A stretch of 64,000 nt of DNA from Colletes latitarsis (taxonomy: Eukaryota; Arthropoda; Insecta; Hymenoptera; Colletidae): positions 24,491,501-24,555,500 of the forward strand of contig NC_135137.1 of the NCBI RefSeq assembly GCF_051014445.1, given 5' to 3'. Of this stretch, positions 39,169 through 51,318 are shown piece by piece. The notes under the pieces were generated by a model. It had not been told where the DNA came from and searched no databases. It saw nothing but the letters and a program-made list of their open reading frames with translations. Within the stretch, counting starts at the first letter, position 1, and each line of letters begins with the position of its first letter. Made by a program: the position numbers and the translations under genes.

Positions 39169-42100
39169 GATTTTAAGTATTTTATTTATTTATTTATTGA
39201 TCTTTTAACTTTTGACTTTTAACTTTTAACTTTTAACTTTTAACTTTTAAAAACTTTTATTTCTGACTTTCTATATACACTTTGACTTCTCCTTTGCTCT
39301 CTCTGCTTGCTTTTCGTTTCTGTTTTCTAAGTTTTAGGCATGGCCGAAGGATCCGGATGCGTCGCCCGAGGAAACGAGGTAATCGTTAAGTTCCCGTTCC
39401 CCGACCAATTTATCTGTCCCTACTGCCATCGAGGGACTACGGCGCTGCGAAGGGGAGCGGCGGTGTACCAGCGGCACGAGGATTTAGGTAAACACCTTAA
39501 ACTTCACCATTCGGGTATTACGCGTAGGTTTGTATGCGGTGATTGCGGCTTCACCGACAACAGTGCTTATGCACTGAAGAAGGTGAAGCAGCATCACGCT
39601 GCAAGCCACGCGAATGGTGCACCGAATCCTCCTGCCGCTGGTGCACCATCGGCCGCCCCGGGTGACGCATCTGCATCCCCGGCCAGCGGACCCGCGGGGG
39701 GGACGGGCTCCCTCCGCGAGGGCGCGAGAAGCGAGGCCCCGCGATCCGCCGAAACGGATCGATCGACCACGCGAGGAGGCGAGCCGCCATGCGCGAGAAG
39801 AAACGTGCCAGCGGTGGCGGCGTCGACCTCCCGCGGTAAGTCAAAGTCCTCCGCCCCCACAACGACGACGGCGAGGACAACGACAGGGCGGAGGACAACG
39901 GCGGCGACGGTGGCGGGAAAGAAGCCCGCCACCGCCACACTGAAGAACTTTGTGACCGTCGCCGCCAGACGCAGCGGGTCGCAGCCCGAGCCCGCAACGG
40001 CTGCACCGAGGGGGTGCAGCAGAAGGGTGACTCCGACCACCACCTTCGCGGAGGTCACCCGGGGGCCACCGGCCGCCACCACCGGGGTAACGACGACAGC
40101 CACGGCGAGGGAGACGAAGAGGACAACGCCCAAGACGCCCTCGCCGGCCGGACCGACGACAGTGGGGGGGACCACCACCACCCAGCCGCCCCCCCCCCGC
40201 CGGACAACTAACCCAGACCAACTCCGGCAATCTGTCGTCGGCCGGTAGGATTGCCCCGGTGGTTGCAACATCCACGGCGGCCACGACGACGACGACGACG
40301 ACGATCACGACGACCACGACGACGACCTCGGTGGTGCGGGGGTCAATACCCGCACCGGTCGTGACACCACCGCCCACCCGGGGCCCAACTCCATCACCGA
40401 GGGGGACAGCCGGCGGCAATTCCATCTCGCCGCCGGCACTCGCGCCCAGGACGAGGGCGCGAGCCAGGAGAGCCGCCACCGAGCCCCCCCAGCAGACCCC
40501 GGGTACATTACGGCGCAGTAGGAGGATCCGCGGCACCCCCCAGGCGGTGGAACCAGTCGCGGCCGGGAGGAGGACGCCGCCGACGACTTCTCCGGCGGCG
40601 CTAGGATGCCCCACCCCAAGGAGAGGAAGAAGTGCCCGGGCCGTGTCCCTCCCGCCCGGGAGGGGGACGAAAGGGGGCAACACCACCGCCCCCACATCCC
40701 CAGGGGTGGGGACGACAAGAAGAGGGAGAAGGAGGAGACTCCCGGCCATCGAGGAGTCGTCATCAGGAGAGGACGAAGATGCGGAAGCGACAGCGGCTCC
40801 GTCGTCGTCGTCGCCGAGGGTAGATTGGACAGTGGCGGCCCCCAGAAGAGGAAGGAGGAGGGCTGGGCTGCAGACCCCCGAGCCGGGGGGCCAGGGAGCC
40901 ACGGAGAGAAGAATAACGCCCCCCGGCAGCGCAGAAATGGTCGGTCCCTCCGTGGAGGCGGAACGGGGCCGAAATACGGACCAGGGCCCACTTAATATTA
41001 GTAGTATTAATGATAATAATAATAATAATAATGTTGATTTTAGTAGCAGGACTAAAGATTTTAGCAGGATTAAAAGGTACTGTGATAGGGCCACGAGCCC
41101 CATTAATTTTAACAGCAGTTATGACAATCCTAACCGTGACGACCAGCGATGGGATTTAAATTTTAACGTAATCGACGCGAGCCGGGGCAGTCCGACTAAT
41201 GCCCCCGGGTCAAACCGGGGCTCTGTTTGTAGAAGGACCGCGGCCCCGAGTGGTGCAACCCCTGCGGTCAGTAGAGGGAACGCCGCCGTGGACCGGAGGC
41301 AGACGGCGACGAGGGGGAGAGGGAGTGGTGTCGACCCAGGAACGTGCACACGGAGTGACCCGATGGTGACCGGAGGTAAGCGGACGCAGCGAGCGTGTGG
41401 GGGGCTCAGACATGGGCCGGGGCGGAATCCCGAAGCAATCGTGGAGCGTCCAGGGAGAGGGCGCGGACCCACCCGGGGCGAGCGGACGCCAATGGCTGCC
41501 CCCCGCCGACGCGGCGGCGCCGAGGAAGCGTCCGAAAGGGCGCGAATCGTCGCGGCTGCGGAGGCGGTGGAGACAGCGGAGGGCTTAGAGGCCCTTGCCG
41601 CCCTTGTGGCGGACTTCTTTGGTTCGAGGCGTTCCGCTCGCGGAAGGGGGGGTGCCGCAAGAGCCACTGGGGGGGGAGGAGGAAGGCCGGATGCGGCGGA
41701 GAGTTTGGGGGTGCGTCCCCGAGGGGATGCCAGTTGCAACGGAGCGACCGGGGCTCCTTCTACACGGACGGAACACGTCCGGGAAGCCACGCGAATACAG
41801 CGTCTGTTCCGAACGAACCGCAAGCGAGCAGTGCAGGAGGTGCTGGCCGAGCAATCTCCGCACTGCCAAGTGCCCAAGGACATTGTCCAAGGGCACTTTA
41901 GTTCTATATATGCGGCTCGGGACCGTTCGGAGCACTTCCCGGCGCTCCACCACGACCAGCCGGATGAAGGCACCAATGAGGCACTGGAGAGGCCCTTCGG
42001 GTCGGCCGAGGTGTTCAACCGCCTCCGGAGGATGAAAAAATCATCCCCCGGACCGGATGGAATCACCTACGCCGACCTGAGGGGGGCCGATCCGGGAGCC

Positions 42101-45094
42101 GAGGTCCTGACGGCGGCATACAATGCGTGCCGTCGGATGGAGTTGATTCCCTCCCTGTGGAAGGAGTCAAATACCATCTTGATTTACAAGAAAGGTGAGA
42201 GGGATGACCTCAGCAACTGGCGTCCCATCGCCATGGGTGACGTAATCCCCAAGCTCTTCGCGGCCGTGATGGCTGACCGCCTTACCCGCTGGGCCGTCCA
42301 AAATCGACGGCTCTCCCCGGCACAAAAGGGCTTTCTGCCGTATGAGGGGTGCCTTGAGCACAACTTCGTGCTGCGGGAGGCCCTTACCGACGCGAAGCGA
42401 CGGCGGAGGGAGTTGGTGGTGGCGTGGCTGGACCTTTCCAATGCTTTTGGATCGGTCCCCCACGCCGCCATCTTAAACGCACTGGCCGGTGCCGGTGCCC
42501 CCCACGCGATCGTCAACCTCGTCCGGTGTCTATACACCGATTGCACGACGAGGGTCCGTACTGCCGAAGGATTCACTGATAGGATCCCCATGCAGTCGGG
42601 AGTAAGACAGGGCTGCCCCTTGAGTCCTATACTCTTTAACCTGGCAATCGAACCCGTGGTTCGTCAAGCCGCGGAGTCGAGGGCCGGGTACGAGATGGCG
42701 GGCTTTAAGGTAGCAGCCCTGGCTTACGCGGATGATATCGCATTGATCGCGACGTCCCCCGAGGGCATGAGAGGGCTACTGGTTGCAGCAGAGGCCACGG
42801 CGCGGAGTCTGGGCCTCGCGTTCAATCCGGGGAAGTGCGCGACGCTGCACGTCCTTGGAAGCGGCGCGGTGGCCCGGACCGAGTTTGGCCTCAACGAGGG
42901 ACCCGTTCCAGCGCTCGGAGACGGAGACGCCTATGAGCACCTGGGCATTCCCACCGGGGTTCGGATCGACCAGACGCCCTACTCCACGATCCGGGATGTG
43001 CTGAGGGACCTGGGAGCGGTGGACCGCTCCCTGCTAGCTCCGTGGCAGAAGGTGGAAACCCTAAGATCGGTTATAATTCCACGGGTGGATTTCCTGCTAC
43101 GGGGCGCCAGCGTGAGGAAGTCGGCACTGGCGGAGGTAGACAAGGCTGTCAGGCGCGTGGTCAAGGGATGGCTCAATTTGCCACAGCGGGCCAGTGCGGA
43201 GGTAGTTTACATCCCCCCGTCGTGGGGAGGATGCGGACTCCTCCCCCTGGCTGACCTGGCTGATGTGACGACCGTGGCCCATGCGTTCAGGCTTCTGAAC
43301 GCACGGGACCCGGTCGTTGCATCACTGGCAAGGGCATCCCTTGATACAGCGGCGCGGGACAAGCTGCGTCGGCCTCCGACAGAGGGAGACCTCGCGGAGT
43401 ACCTGTCGGGTCGTTTGACCGGGGACTTCGCGTGGCCAACCAGCGGATGTGCCTCATTCTGGTCGCGGGTGCGGTCCGCCGCGCTCAGGTCGGCGGCGCG
43501 TTTCGGTTTTCGGTGGAAGTGGGACGATGGTCGGGCCGAGCTCTCGGTGGAGATCGCCTCGCGGGGCGAACCGGTCGTGGTGTCACCAGGAGCGAAGGCG
43601 GAGATAATCCGCCGGATGAGGGCGGCAGTGGCTGAGCACTACAAAATGACACTGGTCCGGAAACCTGACCAGGGGAAGGTTTTCGGCGTGACCTCCCGCC
43701 ATGCGGTGAGTAATCACTTCATGCGTGGGGGGTCATTTACTCGCTTCGCCGACTGGCGCTTTATCCATCGCGCGCGCCTTGATGTCCTCCCACTCAATGG
43801 AGCAATCCGTTGGGGGGAGGGCGATAAACGATGTCGGCGATGCGGGTTTAAGCTCGAGAGCCTTCCTCACGTGCTCGGGCACTGCGGCGTTCACTCGGCG
43901 GCTCGCCAGCTCCGGCACCACGGCTTGGTCCGCAGGCTCGCGAGGGCGACCCGTCTTCCGGGCGACCTCCGGGTTGACCGACGTGTCCCGGGTGTCCCCG
44001 ACGAGCTGGCGGCCTTGCGTCCTGACATAGTCGTGACGCACGAGCCGTCACGGACCGTCCACCTGGTCGATGTGGCCGTGCCATTCGAAAACACCTTCAT
44101 GGCCTTCGAAGACGCCAAGGCGGAGAAATTGCGAAAATACGCGCCTATAGCGTGTGCTCTCCGCCGGCGCGGCTACACCGTCCATGTGGACGCGTTCATC
44201 GTCGGGGCCCTGGGCGCCTGGCACCCGGACAACGAGTCCCTCCTGAAAACGCTGCGCGTCTCACGGTTCTACGCGAGGACCATGAGACGGCTCATGGTAT
44301 CAGAGACCATAGCCTGGTCCAGGGACATTTACGTGGAACACGTCTCTGGGATCCGGCAGTACCCCGCTCCGACCGCGGCGCCCGAAGCTGACGAGAACGC
44401 GGTGGCGTCAAGAAGATTGACTAGCGTGCAAGAGGACCGTGGGGGTCAAGGGGCCGGAAATAATAGCACCAGCGGACTGCCCCGAGCTCGAGAAGACGAG
44501 TAGTGGGCGTTCCATCTGGCCACTAGCAGCACAAAGTGTTTTATATACTACGCTCTTTTATTTTTCTTTTACCGTTTTGACCTAATTTTATCCTACCGGG
44601 ATGCTAGTCCGGATTCGATCTCGTTATTCCTTATTCTAGTCCATTTTATGCTATTTCATTCTATATTTATACTTCTTTCTTTTCTCTTCTTTTCTTTGTT
44701 CTGCTCACTGATACTTCTTTTCGTTCCTTTTGCGGCCCTATACACCGTCAAATTGCTGTACTCTTTTATATTGTTATTTCTGTTCCTTGTTGTTACTTAT
44801 TTATTTATTTATTTATTTATTTATCTGTTATTTATGTGAATATATACGGTTAAAATCCATATGATGACCTGACAAGGAAGGAGCCAAAATGGACTACCAC
44901 TTGCACATACCAGTTGGACGCCCAGTGCGAAAATTAAACGCGAAAGTGTTACGACGATAAGGGCGCAGGGGGACTGTCCCTGCGCCCTTTAAAATTATAA
45001 TAATTATGTCATATAATGCTATATACATGTATACTCTGTACCTGATCCCCGGGGCTTCGCCCCGGGGAAACATTTATTGAAATAAAACTGCTTT
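39169..45094 (+). mobile_element. U2-targeted retrotransposon copy E, full length
   Basis: A full-length copy of the A/B subfamily throughout, including the 3' UTR (CCATCTGGCCACTAGCAGC after the stop) and the LLVAAEATA marker in RT. It has a slightly different AT-rich island and a shorter ATTT tract. Confidence 0.88.
39340..44503 (+). pseudogene. Copy E polyprotein, frame split at C10
   Basis: Upstream frame 39340-40248 (302 codons, both fingers) and downstream frame from ATG 40259 to 44503 (1414 codons, RT to endonuclease), separated by a run of ten C (40189-40198). All catalytic motifs are kept. No other disabling change is seen. Confidence 0.88.
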
Positions 45095-45262
45095 TATCTG
45101 TTCTTATCAGCTTAATATCTGATACACTCCCCATCGGGGAGTCAGAATATTAATCTGATTTTTGGAAATTGACGGAGCAGTTGGAGCTTGCTCCACCTCT
45201 GTCGCGAGTCAGCCTGGCATTGCAGTGCCGCCAGGATTGGCTCAATAACTACACGAAAATCA
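45095..45262 (+). repeat. U2 fragment 5 (168 bp)
   Basis: Same variants as fragment 4 (CATCGGGG, ACACGAAAATC). Confidence 0.9.
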
Positions 45263-48200
45263 GATTTTAAGTATTTTATTTATTTATTTATTGATCTTTT
45301 AACTTTTGACTTTTAACTTTTAACTTTTAACTTTTAACTTTTAAAAACTTTTATTTCTGACTTTCTATATACACTTTGACTTCTCCTTTGCTCTCTCTGC
45401 TTGCTTTTCGTTTCTGTTTTCTAAGTTTTAGGCATGGCCGAAGGATCCGGATGCGTCGCCCGAGGAAACGAGGTAATCGTTAAGTTCCCGTTCCCCGACC
45501 AATTTATCTGTCCCTACTGCCATCGAGGGACTACGGCGCTGCGAAGGGGAGCGGCGGTGTACCAGCGGCACGAGGATTTAGGTAAACACCTTAAACTTCA
45601 CCATTCGGGTATTACGCGTAGGTTTGTATGCGGTGATTGCGGCTTCACCGACAACAGTGCTTATGCACTGAAGAAGGTGAAGCAGCATCACGCTGCAAGC
45701 CACGCGAATGGTGCACCGAATCCTCCTGCCGCTGGTGCACCATCGGCCGCCCCGGGTGACGCATCTGCATCCCCGGCCAGCGGACCCGCGGGGGGGACGG
45801 GCTCCCTCCGCGAGGGCGCGAGAAGCGAGGCCCCGCGATCCGCCGAAACGGATCGATCGACCACGCGAGGAGGCGAGCCGCCATGCGCGAGAAGAAACGT
45901 GCCAGCGGTGGCGGCGTCGACCTCCCGCGGTAAGTCAAAGTCCTCCGCCCCCACAACGACGACGGCGAGGACAACGACAGGGCGGAGGACAACGGCGGCG
46001 ACGGTGGCGGGAAAGAAGCCCGCCACCGCCACACTGAAGAACTTTGTGACCGTCGCCGCCAGACGCAGCGGGTCGCAGCCCGAGCCCGCAACGGCTGCAC
46101 CGAGGGGGTGCAGCAGAAGGGTGACTCCGACCACCACCTTCGCGGAGGTCACCCGGGGGCCACCGGCCGCCACCACCGGGGTAACGACGACAGCCACGGC
46201 GAGGGAAACGAAGAGGACAACGCCCAAGACGCCCTCGCCGGCCGGACCGACGACAGTGGGGGGGACCACCACCACCCAGCCGCCCCCCCCCGCCGGACAA
46301 CTAACCCAGACCAACTCCGGCAATCTGTCGTCGGCCGGTAGGATTGCCCCGGTGGTCGTAACATCCACGGCGGCCACGACGACGACGACGACGACGATCA
46401 CGACGACCACGACGACGACCTCGGTGGTGCGGGGGTCAATACCCGCACCGGTCGTGACACCACCGCCTACCCGGGGTCCAACTCCATCGCCGAGGGGGAC
46501 AGCCGGCGGCAATTCCACCTCGCCGCCGGCACTCGCGCCCAGGACGAGGGCGCGAGCCAGGAGAGCCGCCACCGAGCCCCCCCAGCAGACCCCGGGCACA
46601 CCACGACGAAGCAGGAGGATTCGCGGCACCCCCCAGGCGGTGGTACCAGTCGCGGCCGGGAGAAGGACGCCGCCGACGACATCTCCGGCGGCATTAGGAT
46701 GCCCCACCCCAAGGAGAGGAAGAAGCGCCCGGGCCGTGTCCCTCCCGCCCGGGAGGGGGACGAAGGGGGGCAACACCGCCGCCCCCGTATCCCCAGGGGT
46801 GGGGACGACGAGAAGAGGGAGAAGGAGGAGACTCCCGGCCATCGAGGAGTCGTCGTCGGAAGAAGATGCAACGACAGCGGCCCCGTCGTCGTCGCCGCCG
46901 AATGAAGACTGGACAGTGGCGGCGCCCAGAAAAGGAAGGAAGAGGGCCGGGCTGCAGACCCCCGTGCCGGGGGAACAGGAGGCAACGGAGGAAGGAGTAA
47001 TGCCCCCCGGCAGCGCAGGAATGGTCGGTCCCTCCGTGGAGGCGGAACGGGGCCGAAATACGGACCAGGGCCCAAATAGTAGTAAGGGTAGCAATAATAA
47101 TTTTAACAGCAGGACTAGTGATAAGAGCAGTAAGAAAAGGTACTGTGACAGGGCCACGAGCCCCATCAATTTTAATTTTATTTCGAATGACAATTTTATT
47201 CGGGACGACCAGCAAGGGATGCGAAATTATGTTACAATCGACGCGAGCCGGGGCAGTCCGACTAATGCCCCCGGGTCAAACCGGGGCTCTGTTTGTAGAA
47301 GGACCGCGGCCCCGAGTGGTGCAACCCCTGCGGTCAGTAGAGGGAACGCCGCCGTGGACCGGAGGCAGACGGCGACGAGGGGGAGAGGGAGTGGTGTCGA
47401 CCCAGGAACGTGCGCACGGAGTGACCCGACGGTGACCGGAGGTAAGCGGACGCAGCGGACGTGTGGGGGGCTCAGACATGGGCCGGAGCGGAATCCCGAT
47501 GCAATCGTGGAGCGTCCAGGGAGAGGGCGCGGACCCACCCGGAGCGAGCGGACGCCAATGGCTGCCCCCCGCCGACGCGGCGGCGCCGAGGAAGCGTCCG
47601 AAAGGGCGCGAATCGTCGCGGCTGCAGAGGCGGTGGAGACAGCGGAGGGCTTAGAGGCCCTTGCCGCCCTTGTGGCGGACTTCTTTGGTTCGAGGCGTTC
47701 CGCTCGTGGAAGGGGGGGTGCCGCAAGGGCCACTGGGGGGGGAGGAGGAAGGCCGGATGCGGCGGAGAGTTTGAGGGTGCGTCCCCGAGGGGATGCCAGT
47801 TGCAACGGAGCGACCGGGGCTCCTTCCACACGGACGGAACACGTCCGGGAAGCCACGCGAATACAGCGTCTGTTCCGAACGAACCGCAAGCGGGCAGTGC
47901 AGGAGGTGCTAGCCGAGCAATCTCCGCACTGCCAAGTGCCCAAGGACATTGTCCAAGGGCACTTTAGTTCTATATATGCGGCTCGGGACCGTTCGGAACA
48001 CTTCCCGGCGCTCCACCACGATCAGCCGGATGAAGGAACCAATGAGGCACTGGAGAGGCCCTTCGGGTCGGCCGAGGTGTTCAACCGCCTCCGGAGGATG
48101 AAAAAATCATCCCCCGGACCGGATGGAATCACCTACGCTGACCTGAGGGGGGCCGATCCGGGAGCCGAGGTCCTGACGGCGGCATACAATGCGTGCCGTC

Positions 48201-51150
48201 GGGTGGAGTTGATTCCCTCCCTGTGGAAGGAGTCAAATACCATCTTGATTTACAAGAAAGGTGAGAGGGATGACCTCAGCAACTGGCGTCCCATCGCCAT
48301 GGGTGACGTAATCCCCAAGCTCTTCGCGGCCGTGATGGCCGACCGCCTTACCCGCTGGGCCGTCCAAAATCGACGGCTCTCCCCGGCACAAAAGGGCTTT
48401 CTGCCGTACGAGGGGTGCCTTGAGCACAACTTCGTGTTGCGGGAGGCCCTTATCGACGCGAAGCGACGGCGGAGGGAGTTGGTGGTTGCGTGGCTGGACC
48501 TCTCCAATGCTTTTGGTTCGGTCCCCCACGCCGCCATCCTAAACGCGCTGGCCGGTGCCGGTGCCCCCCACGCGATCGTCAACCTCGTCCGGTGTCTATA
48601 CACCGATTGCACGACGAGGGTCCGTACGGCCGAAGGATTCACTGATAGGATCCCCATGCAGTCGGGAGTAAGACAGGGCTGCCCCTTGAGCCCTATACTC
48701 TTTAACCTGGCAATCGAACCCGTGGTTCGACAAGCCGCGGAGTCGAGGGCCGGGTATGAGATGGCGGGCTTTAAGGTAGCAGCCCTAGCTTACGCGGATG
48801 ATATCGCATTGATCGCGACGTCCCCCGAGGGCATGAGAGGGCTACTGGGAGCAGCAGAGGCCACGGCGCGGAGTCTGGGCCTCGCGTTCAATCCGGGGAA
48901 GTGCGCGACGCTGCACGTCCTTGGAAGCGGCGCGGTGGCCCGGACCGAGTTTGGCCTCAACGAGGGACTCGTTCCAGCGCTCGGAGACGGAGACGCCTAT
49001 GAGCACCTGGGCATTCCCACCGGGGTTCGGATCGACCAGACGCCCTACTCCACGATCCGGGATGTGCTGAGGGACCTGGGGGCGGTGGATCGCTCCCTGC
49101 TAGCTCCGTGGCAGAAGGTGGAAACCTTAAGATCGGTTATAATTCCACGGGTGGATTTCCTGCTACGGGGCGCCAGCGTGAGGAAGTCGGCACTGGCGGA
49201 GGTAGACAAGGCTGTTAGGCGCGTGGTCAAGGGATGGCTCAATTTGCCACAGCGGGCCAGTGCGGAGGTAGTTTACATCCCCCCTTCATGGGGAGGATGC
49301 GGACTCCTCCCGCTGGCTGACCTGGCTGATGTGACGACCGTGGCCCATGCGTTCAGGCTTCTGAACGCACGGGACCCGGTCGTTGCATCACTGGCAAGGG
49401 CATCCCTTGATACAGCGGCGCGGGACAAGCTGCGTCGGCCTCCGACAGAGGGGGACCTCGCGGAGTACCTGTCGGGTCGTTTGACCGGGGACTTCGCGTG
49501 GCCAACCAGCGGATGTGCCTCATTCTGGTCGCGGGTGCGGTCCGCCGCGCTCAGGTCTGCGGCGCGTTTCGGTTTTCGGTGGAAGTGGGACGATGGTCGG
49601 GCCGAGCTCTCGGTGGAGATCGCCTCGCGGGGCGAACCGGTCGTGGTGTCACCAGGGGCGAAGGCGGAGATAATCCGCCGGATGAGGGCGGCAGTGGCTG
49701 AGCACTACAGAATGACACTGGTCCGGAAACCTGACCAGGGGAAGGTTTTCGGCGTGACCTCCCGCCATGCGGTGAGCAATCACTTCATGCGTGGGGGGTC
49801 ATTTACTCGCTTCGCCGACTGGCGCTTTATCCATCGTGCGCGCCTTGATGTCCTCCCACTCAATGGAGCAATCCGTTGGGGGGAGGGCGATAAACGATGT
49901 CGGCGATGCGGGTTTAAGCTCGAGAGCCTTCCTCACGTGCTCGGGCACTGCGGCGTTCACTCGGCGGCTCGCCAGCTCCGACACCACGGCTTGGTTCGCA
50001 GGCTTGCGAGGGCGACCCGTCTTCCGGGCGACCTCCGGGTTGACCGACGTGTCCCGGGGGTCCCCGACGAACTGGCGGCCTTGCGTCCCGACATAGTCGT
50101 GACGCACGAGCCGTCACGGACCGTCCACCTGGTCGATGTGGCCGTGCCATTTGAAAACACCTTCATGGCCTTCGAAGATGCCAAGGCGGAGAAACTGCGA
50201 AAATACGCGCCTATAGCGTGTGCTCTCCGCCGGCGCGGCTACACCGTCCACGTGGGCGCGTTCATCGTCGGGGCCCTGGGCGCATGGCACCCGGACAACG
50301 AGTCCCTCCTGAAAACGCTGCGCGTCTCACGGTTCTACGCGAGGACCATGAGACGGCTCATGGTATCAGAGACCATAGCCTGGTCCAGGGACATTTACGT
50401 GGAACACGTCTCTGGGATCCGGCAGTACCCCGCTCCGACCGCGGCGCCCGAAGCTGATGAGAACGCGGTGGCGTCAAGAGGATTGACTAGCGAGCAAGAG
50501 GACCGTGGGGGACGAGGGGCCGGAAATAATAGCACCAGCGGACTGCCCCGAGTTCGAGAGGACGAGTAGTGGGCGTCCTAGCCGGCAATCTGCAGCATGC
50601 ACTTCTAGAGGCGATACTCTTCTTTCTTGTGTCGCTATTTATATTCTAGTCAAGCCACCCTATACATGGCACTCGACTTGACCATATAATACCTAATCCT
50701 AGATTACTGTATGCTATTTTACTTTATTTTACTTTGCTTGATGTTATATAACAACTCCTCGTCTGTTTATAACTCCTTTCTTTCTTTCTTTTTGCGGCCC
50801 TATACACCGTCGAATTGTTATACTCCGTTATATTTTGTTTATGTTACTGTTATCTATATTTATTTATTTCTTTTAGCTATCTAGTCACGTCAACTTATAC
50901 AACGTTAAAATTCGTATGAGGATCTGATAAGGAGGAAACTAAAGTGGATTACCCTACAAACATATCATATGGACGCCCAGTGCGATATTAAATGTGAAAG
51001 TACTATGACGACAAGGGCGCAGGGGGACTGTCCCTGCGCACTTTGAAATTATAATAATTAGCCACGCGACCTGTAAAAACATATGTATACTCTGTACCTG
51101 ATCCCCGGGGCTTCGCCCCGGGGAAACATTTATTGAAATAAAACTGCTTT
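45263..51150 (+). mobile_element. U2-targeted retrotransposon copy F, full length
   Basis: Third subfamily: the 3' UTR differs from those of A/B/E and C/D until the last about 70 bases, and the first hairpin (51013-51043) has one mismatch (CCCTGCGCACTT). Its 5' UTR matches that of copy E, so the 5' end may have been exchanged. Confidence 0.87.
45434..50569 (+). CDS. Zinc-finger, RT and restriction-like endonuclease polyprotein, copy F
   Basis: An intact 1711-codon ORF with nine C in the poly-C run (46283-46291). Fingers, RT (YADD), CCHC finger and endonuclease motifs are all present. Subfamily markers are NEGLVPALG in RT, VHVGAFIVG in the endonuclease region and a C-terminus SRGLTSEQEDRGGRG ... 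PRVREDE. The AT-rich island differs from both other subfamilies but again keeps KRYCDRATSPINFN. Of the copies seen, A, C and F could encode full proteins. Confidence 0.92.
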   Translation: MAEGSGCVARGNEVIVKFPFPDQFICPYCHRGTTALRRGAAVYQRHEDLGKHLKLHHSGITRRFVCGDCGFTDNSAYALKKVKQHHAASHANGAPNPPAAGAPSAAPGDASASPASGPAGGTGSLREGARSEAPRSAETDRSTTRGGEPPCARRNVPAVAASTSRGKSKSSAPTTTTARTTTGRRTTAATVAGKKPATATLKNFVTVAARRSGSQPEPATAAPRGCSRRVTPTTTFAEVTRGPPAATTGVTTTATARETKRTTPKTPSPAGPTTVGGTTTTQPPPPAGQLTQTNSGNLSSAGRIAPVVVTSTAATTTTTTTITTTTTTTSVVRGSIPAPVVTPPPTRGPTPSPRGTAGGNSTSPPALAPRTRARARRAATEPPQQTPGTPRRSRRIRGTPQAVVPVAAGRRTPPTTSPAALGCPTPRRGRSARAVSLPPGRGTKGGNTAAPVSPGVGTTRRGRRRRLPAIEESSSEEDATTAAPSSSPPNEDWTVAAPRKGRKRAGLQTPVPGEQEATEEGVMPPGSAGMVGPSVEAERGRNTDQGPNSSKGSNNNFNSRTSDKSSKKRYCDRATSPINFNFISNDNFIRDDQQGMRNYVTIDASRGSPTNAPGSNRGSVCRRTAAPSGATPAVSRGNAAVDRRQTATRGRGSGVDPGTCARSDPTVTGGKRTQRTCGGLRHGPERNPDAIVERPGRGRGPTRSERTPMAAPRRRGGAEEASERARIVAAAEAVETAEGLEALAALVADFFGSRRSARGRGGAARATGGGGGRPDAAESLRVRPRGDASCNGATGAPSTRTEHVREATRIQRLFRTNRKRAVQEVLAEQSPHCQVPKDIVQGHFSSIYAARDRSEHFPALHHDQPDEGTNEALERPFGSAEVFNRLRRMKKSSPGPDGITYADLRGADPGAEVLTAAYNACRRVELIPSLWKESNTILIYKKGERDDLSNWRPIAMGDVIPKLFAAVMADRLTRWAVQNRRLSPAQKGFLPYEGCLEHNFVLREALIDAKRRRRELVVAWLDLSNAFGSVPHAAILNALAGAGAPHAIVNLVRCLYTDCTTRVRTAEGFTDRIPMQSGVRQGCPLSPILFNLAIEPVVRQAAESRAGYEMAGFKVAALAYADDIALIATSPEGMRGLLGAAEATARSLGLAFNPGKCATLHVLGSGAVARTEFGLNEGLVPALGDGDAYEHLGIPTGVRIDQTPYSTIRDVLRDLGAVDRSLLAPWQKVETLRSVIIPRVDFLLRGASVRKSALAEVDKAVRRVVKGWLNLPQRASAEVVYIPPSWGGCGLLPLADLADVTTVAHAFRLLNARDPVVASLARASLDTAARDKLRRPPTEGDLAEYLSGRLTGDFAWPTSGCASFWSRVRSAALRSAARFGFRWKWDDGRAELSVEIASRGEPVVVSPGAKAEIIRRMRAAVAEHYRMTLVRKPDQGKVFGVTSRHAVSNHFMRGGSFTRFADWRFIHRARLDVLPLNGAIRWGEGDKRCRRCGFKLESLPHVLGHCGVHSAARQLRHHGLVRRLARATRLPGDLRVDRRVPGVPDELAALRPDIVVTHEPSRTVHLVDVAVPFENTFMAFEDAKAEKLRKYAPIACALRRRGYTVHVGAFIVGALGAWHPDNESLLKTLRVSRFYARTMRRLMVSETIAWSRDIYVEHVSGIRQYPAPTAAPEADENAVASRGLTSEQEDRGGRGAGNNSTSGLPRVREDE

Positions 51151-51318
51151 TATCTGTTCTTATCAGCTTAATATCTGATACACTCCCCATCGGGGAGTCA
51201 GAATATTAATCTGATTTTTGGAAATTGACGGAGCAGTTGGAGCTTGCTCCACCTCTGTCGCGAGTCAGCCTGGCATTGCAGTGCCGCCAGGATTGGCTCA
51301 ATAACTACACAAAAATCA
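51151..51318 (+). repeat. U2 fragment 6 (168 bp)
   Basis: Has CATCGGGG with ACACAAAAATC, a combination shared with fragment 7 only. Confidence 0.9.
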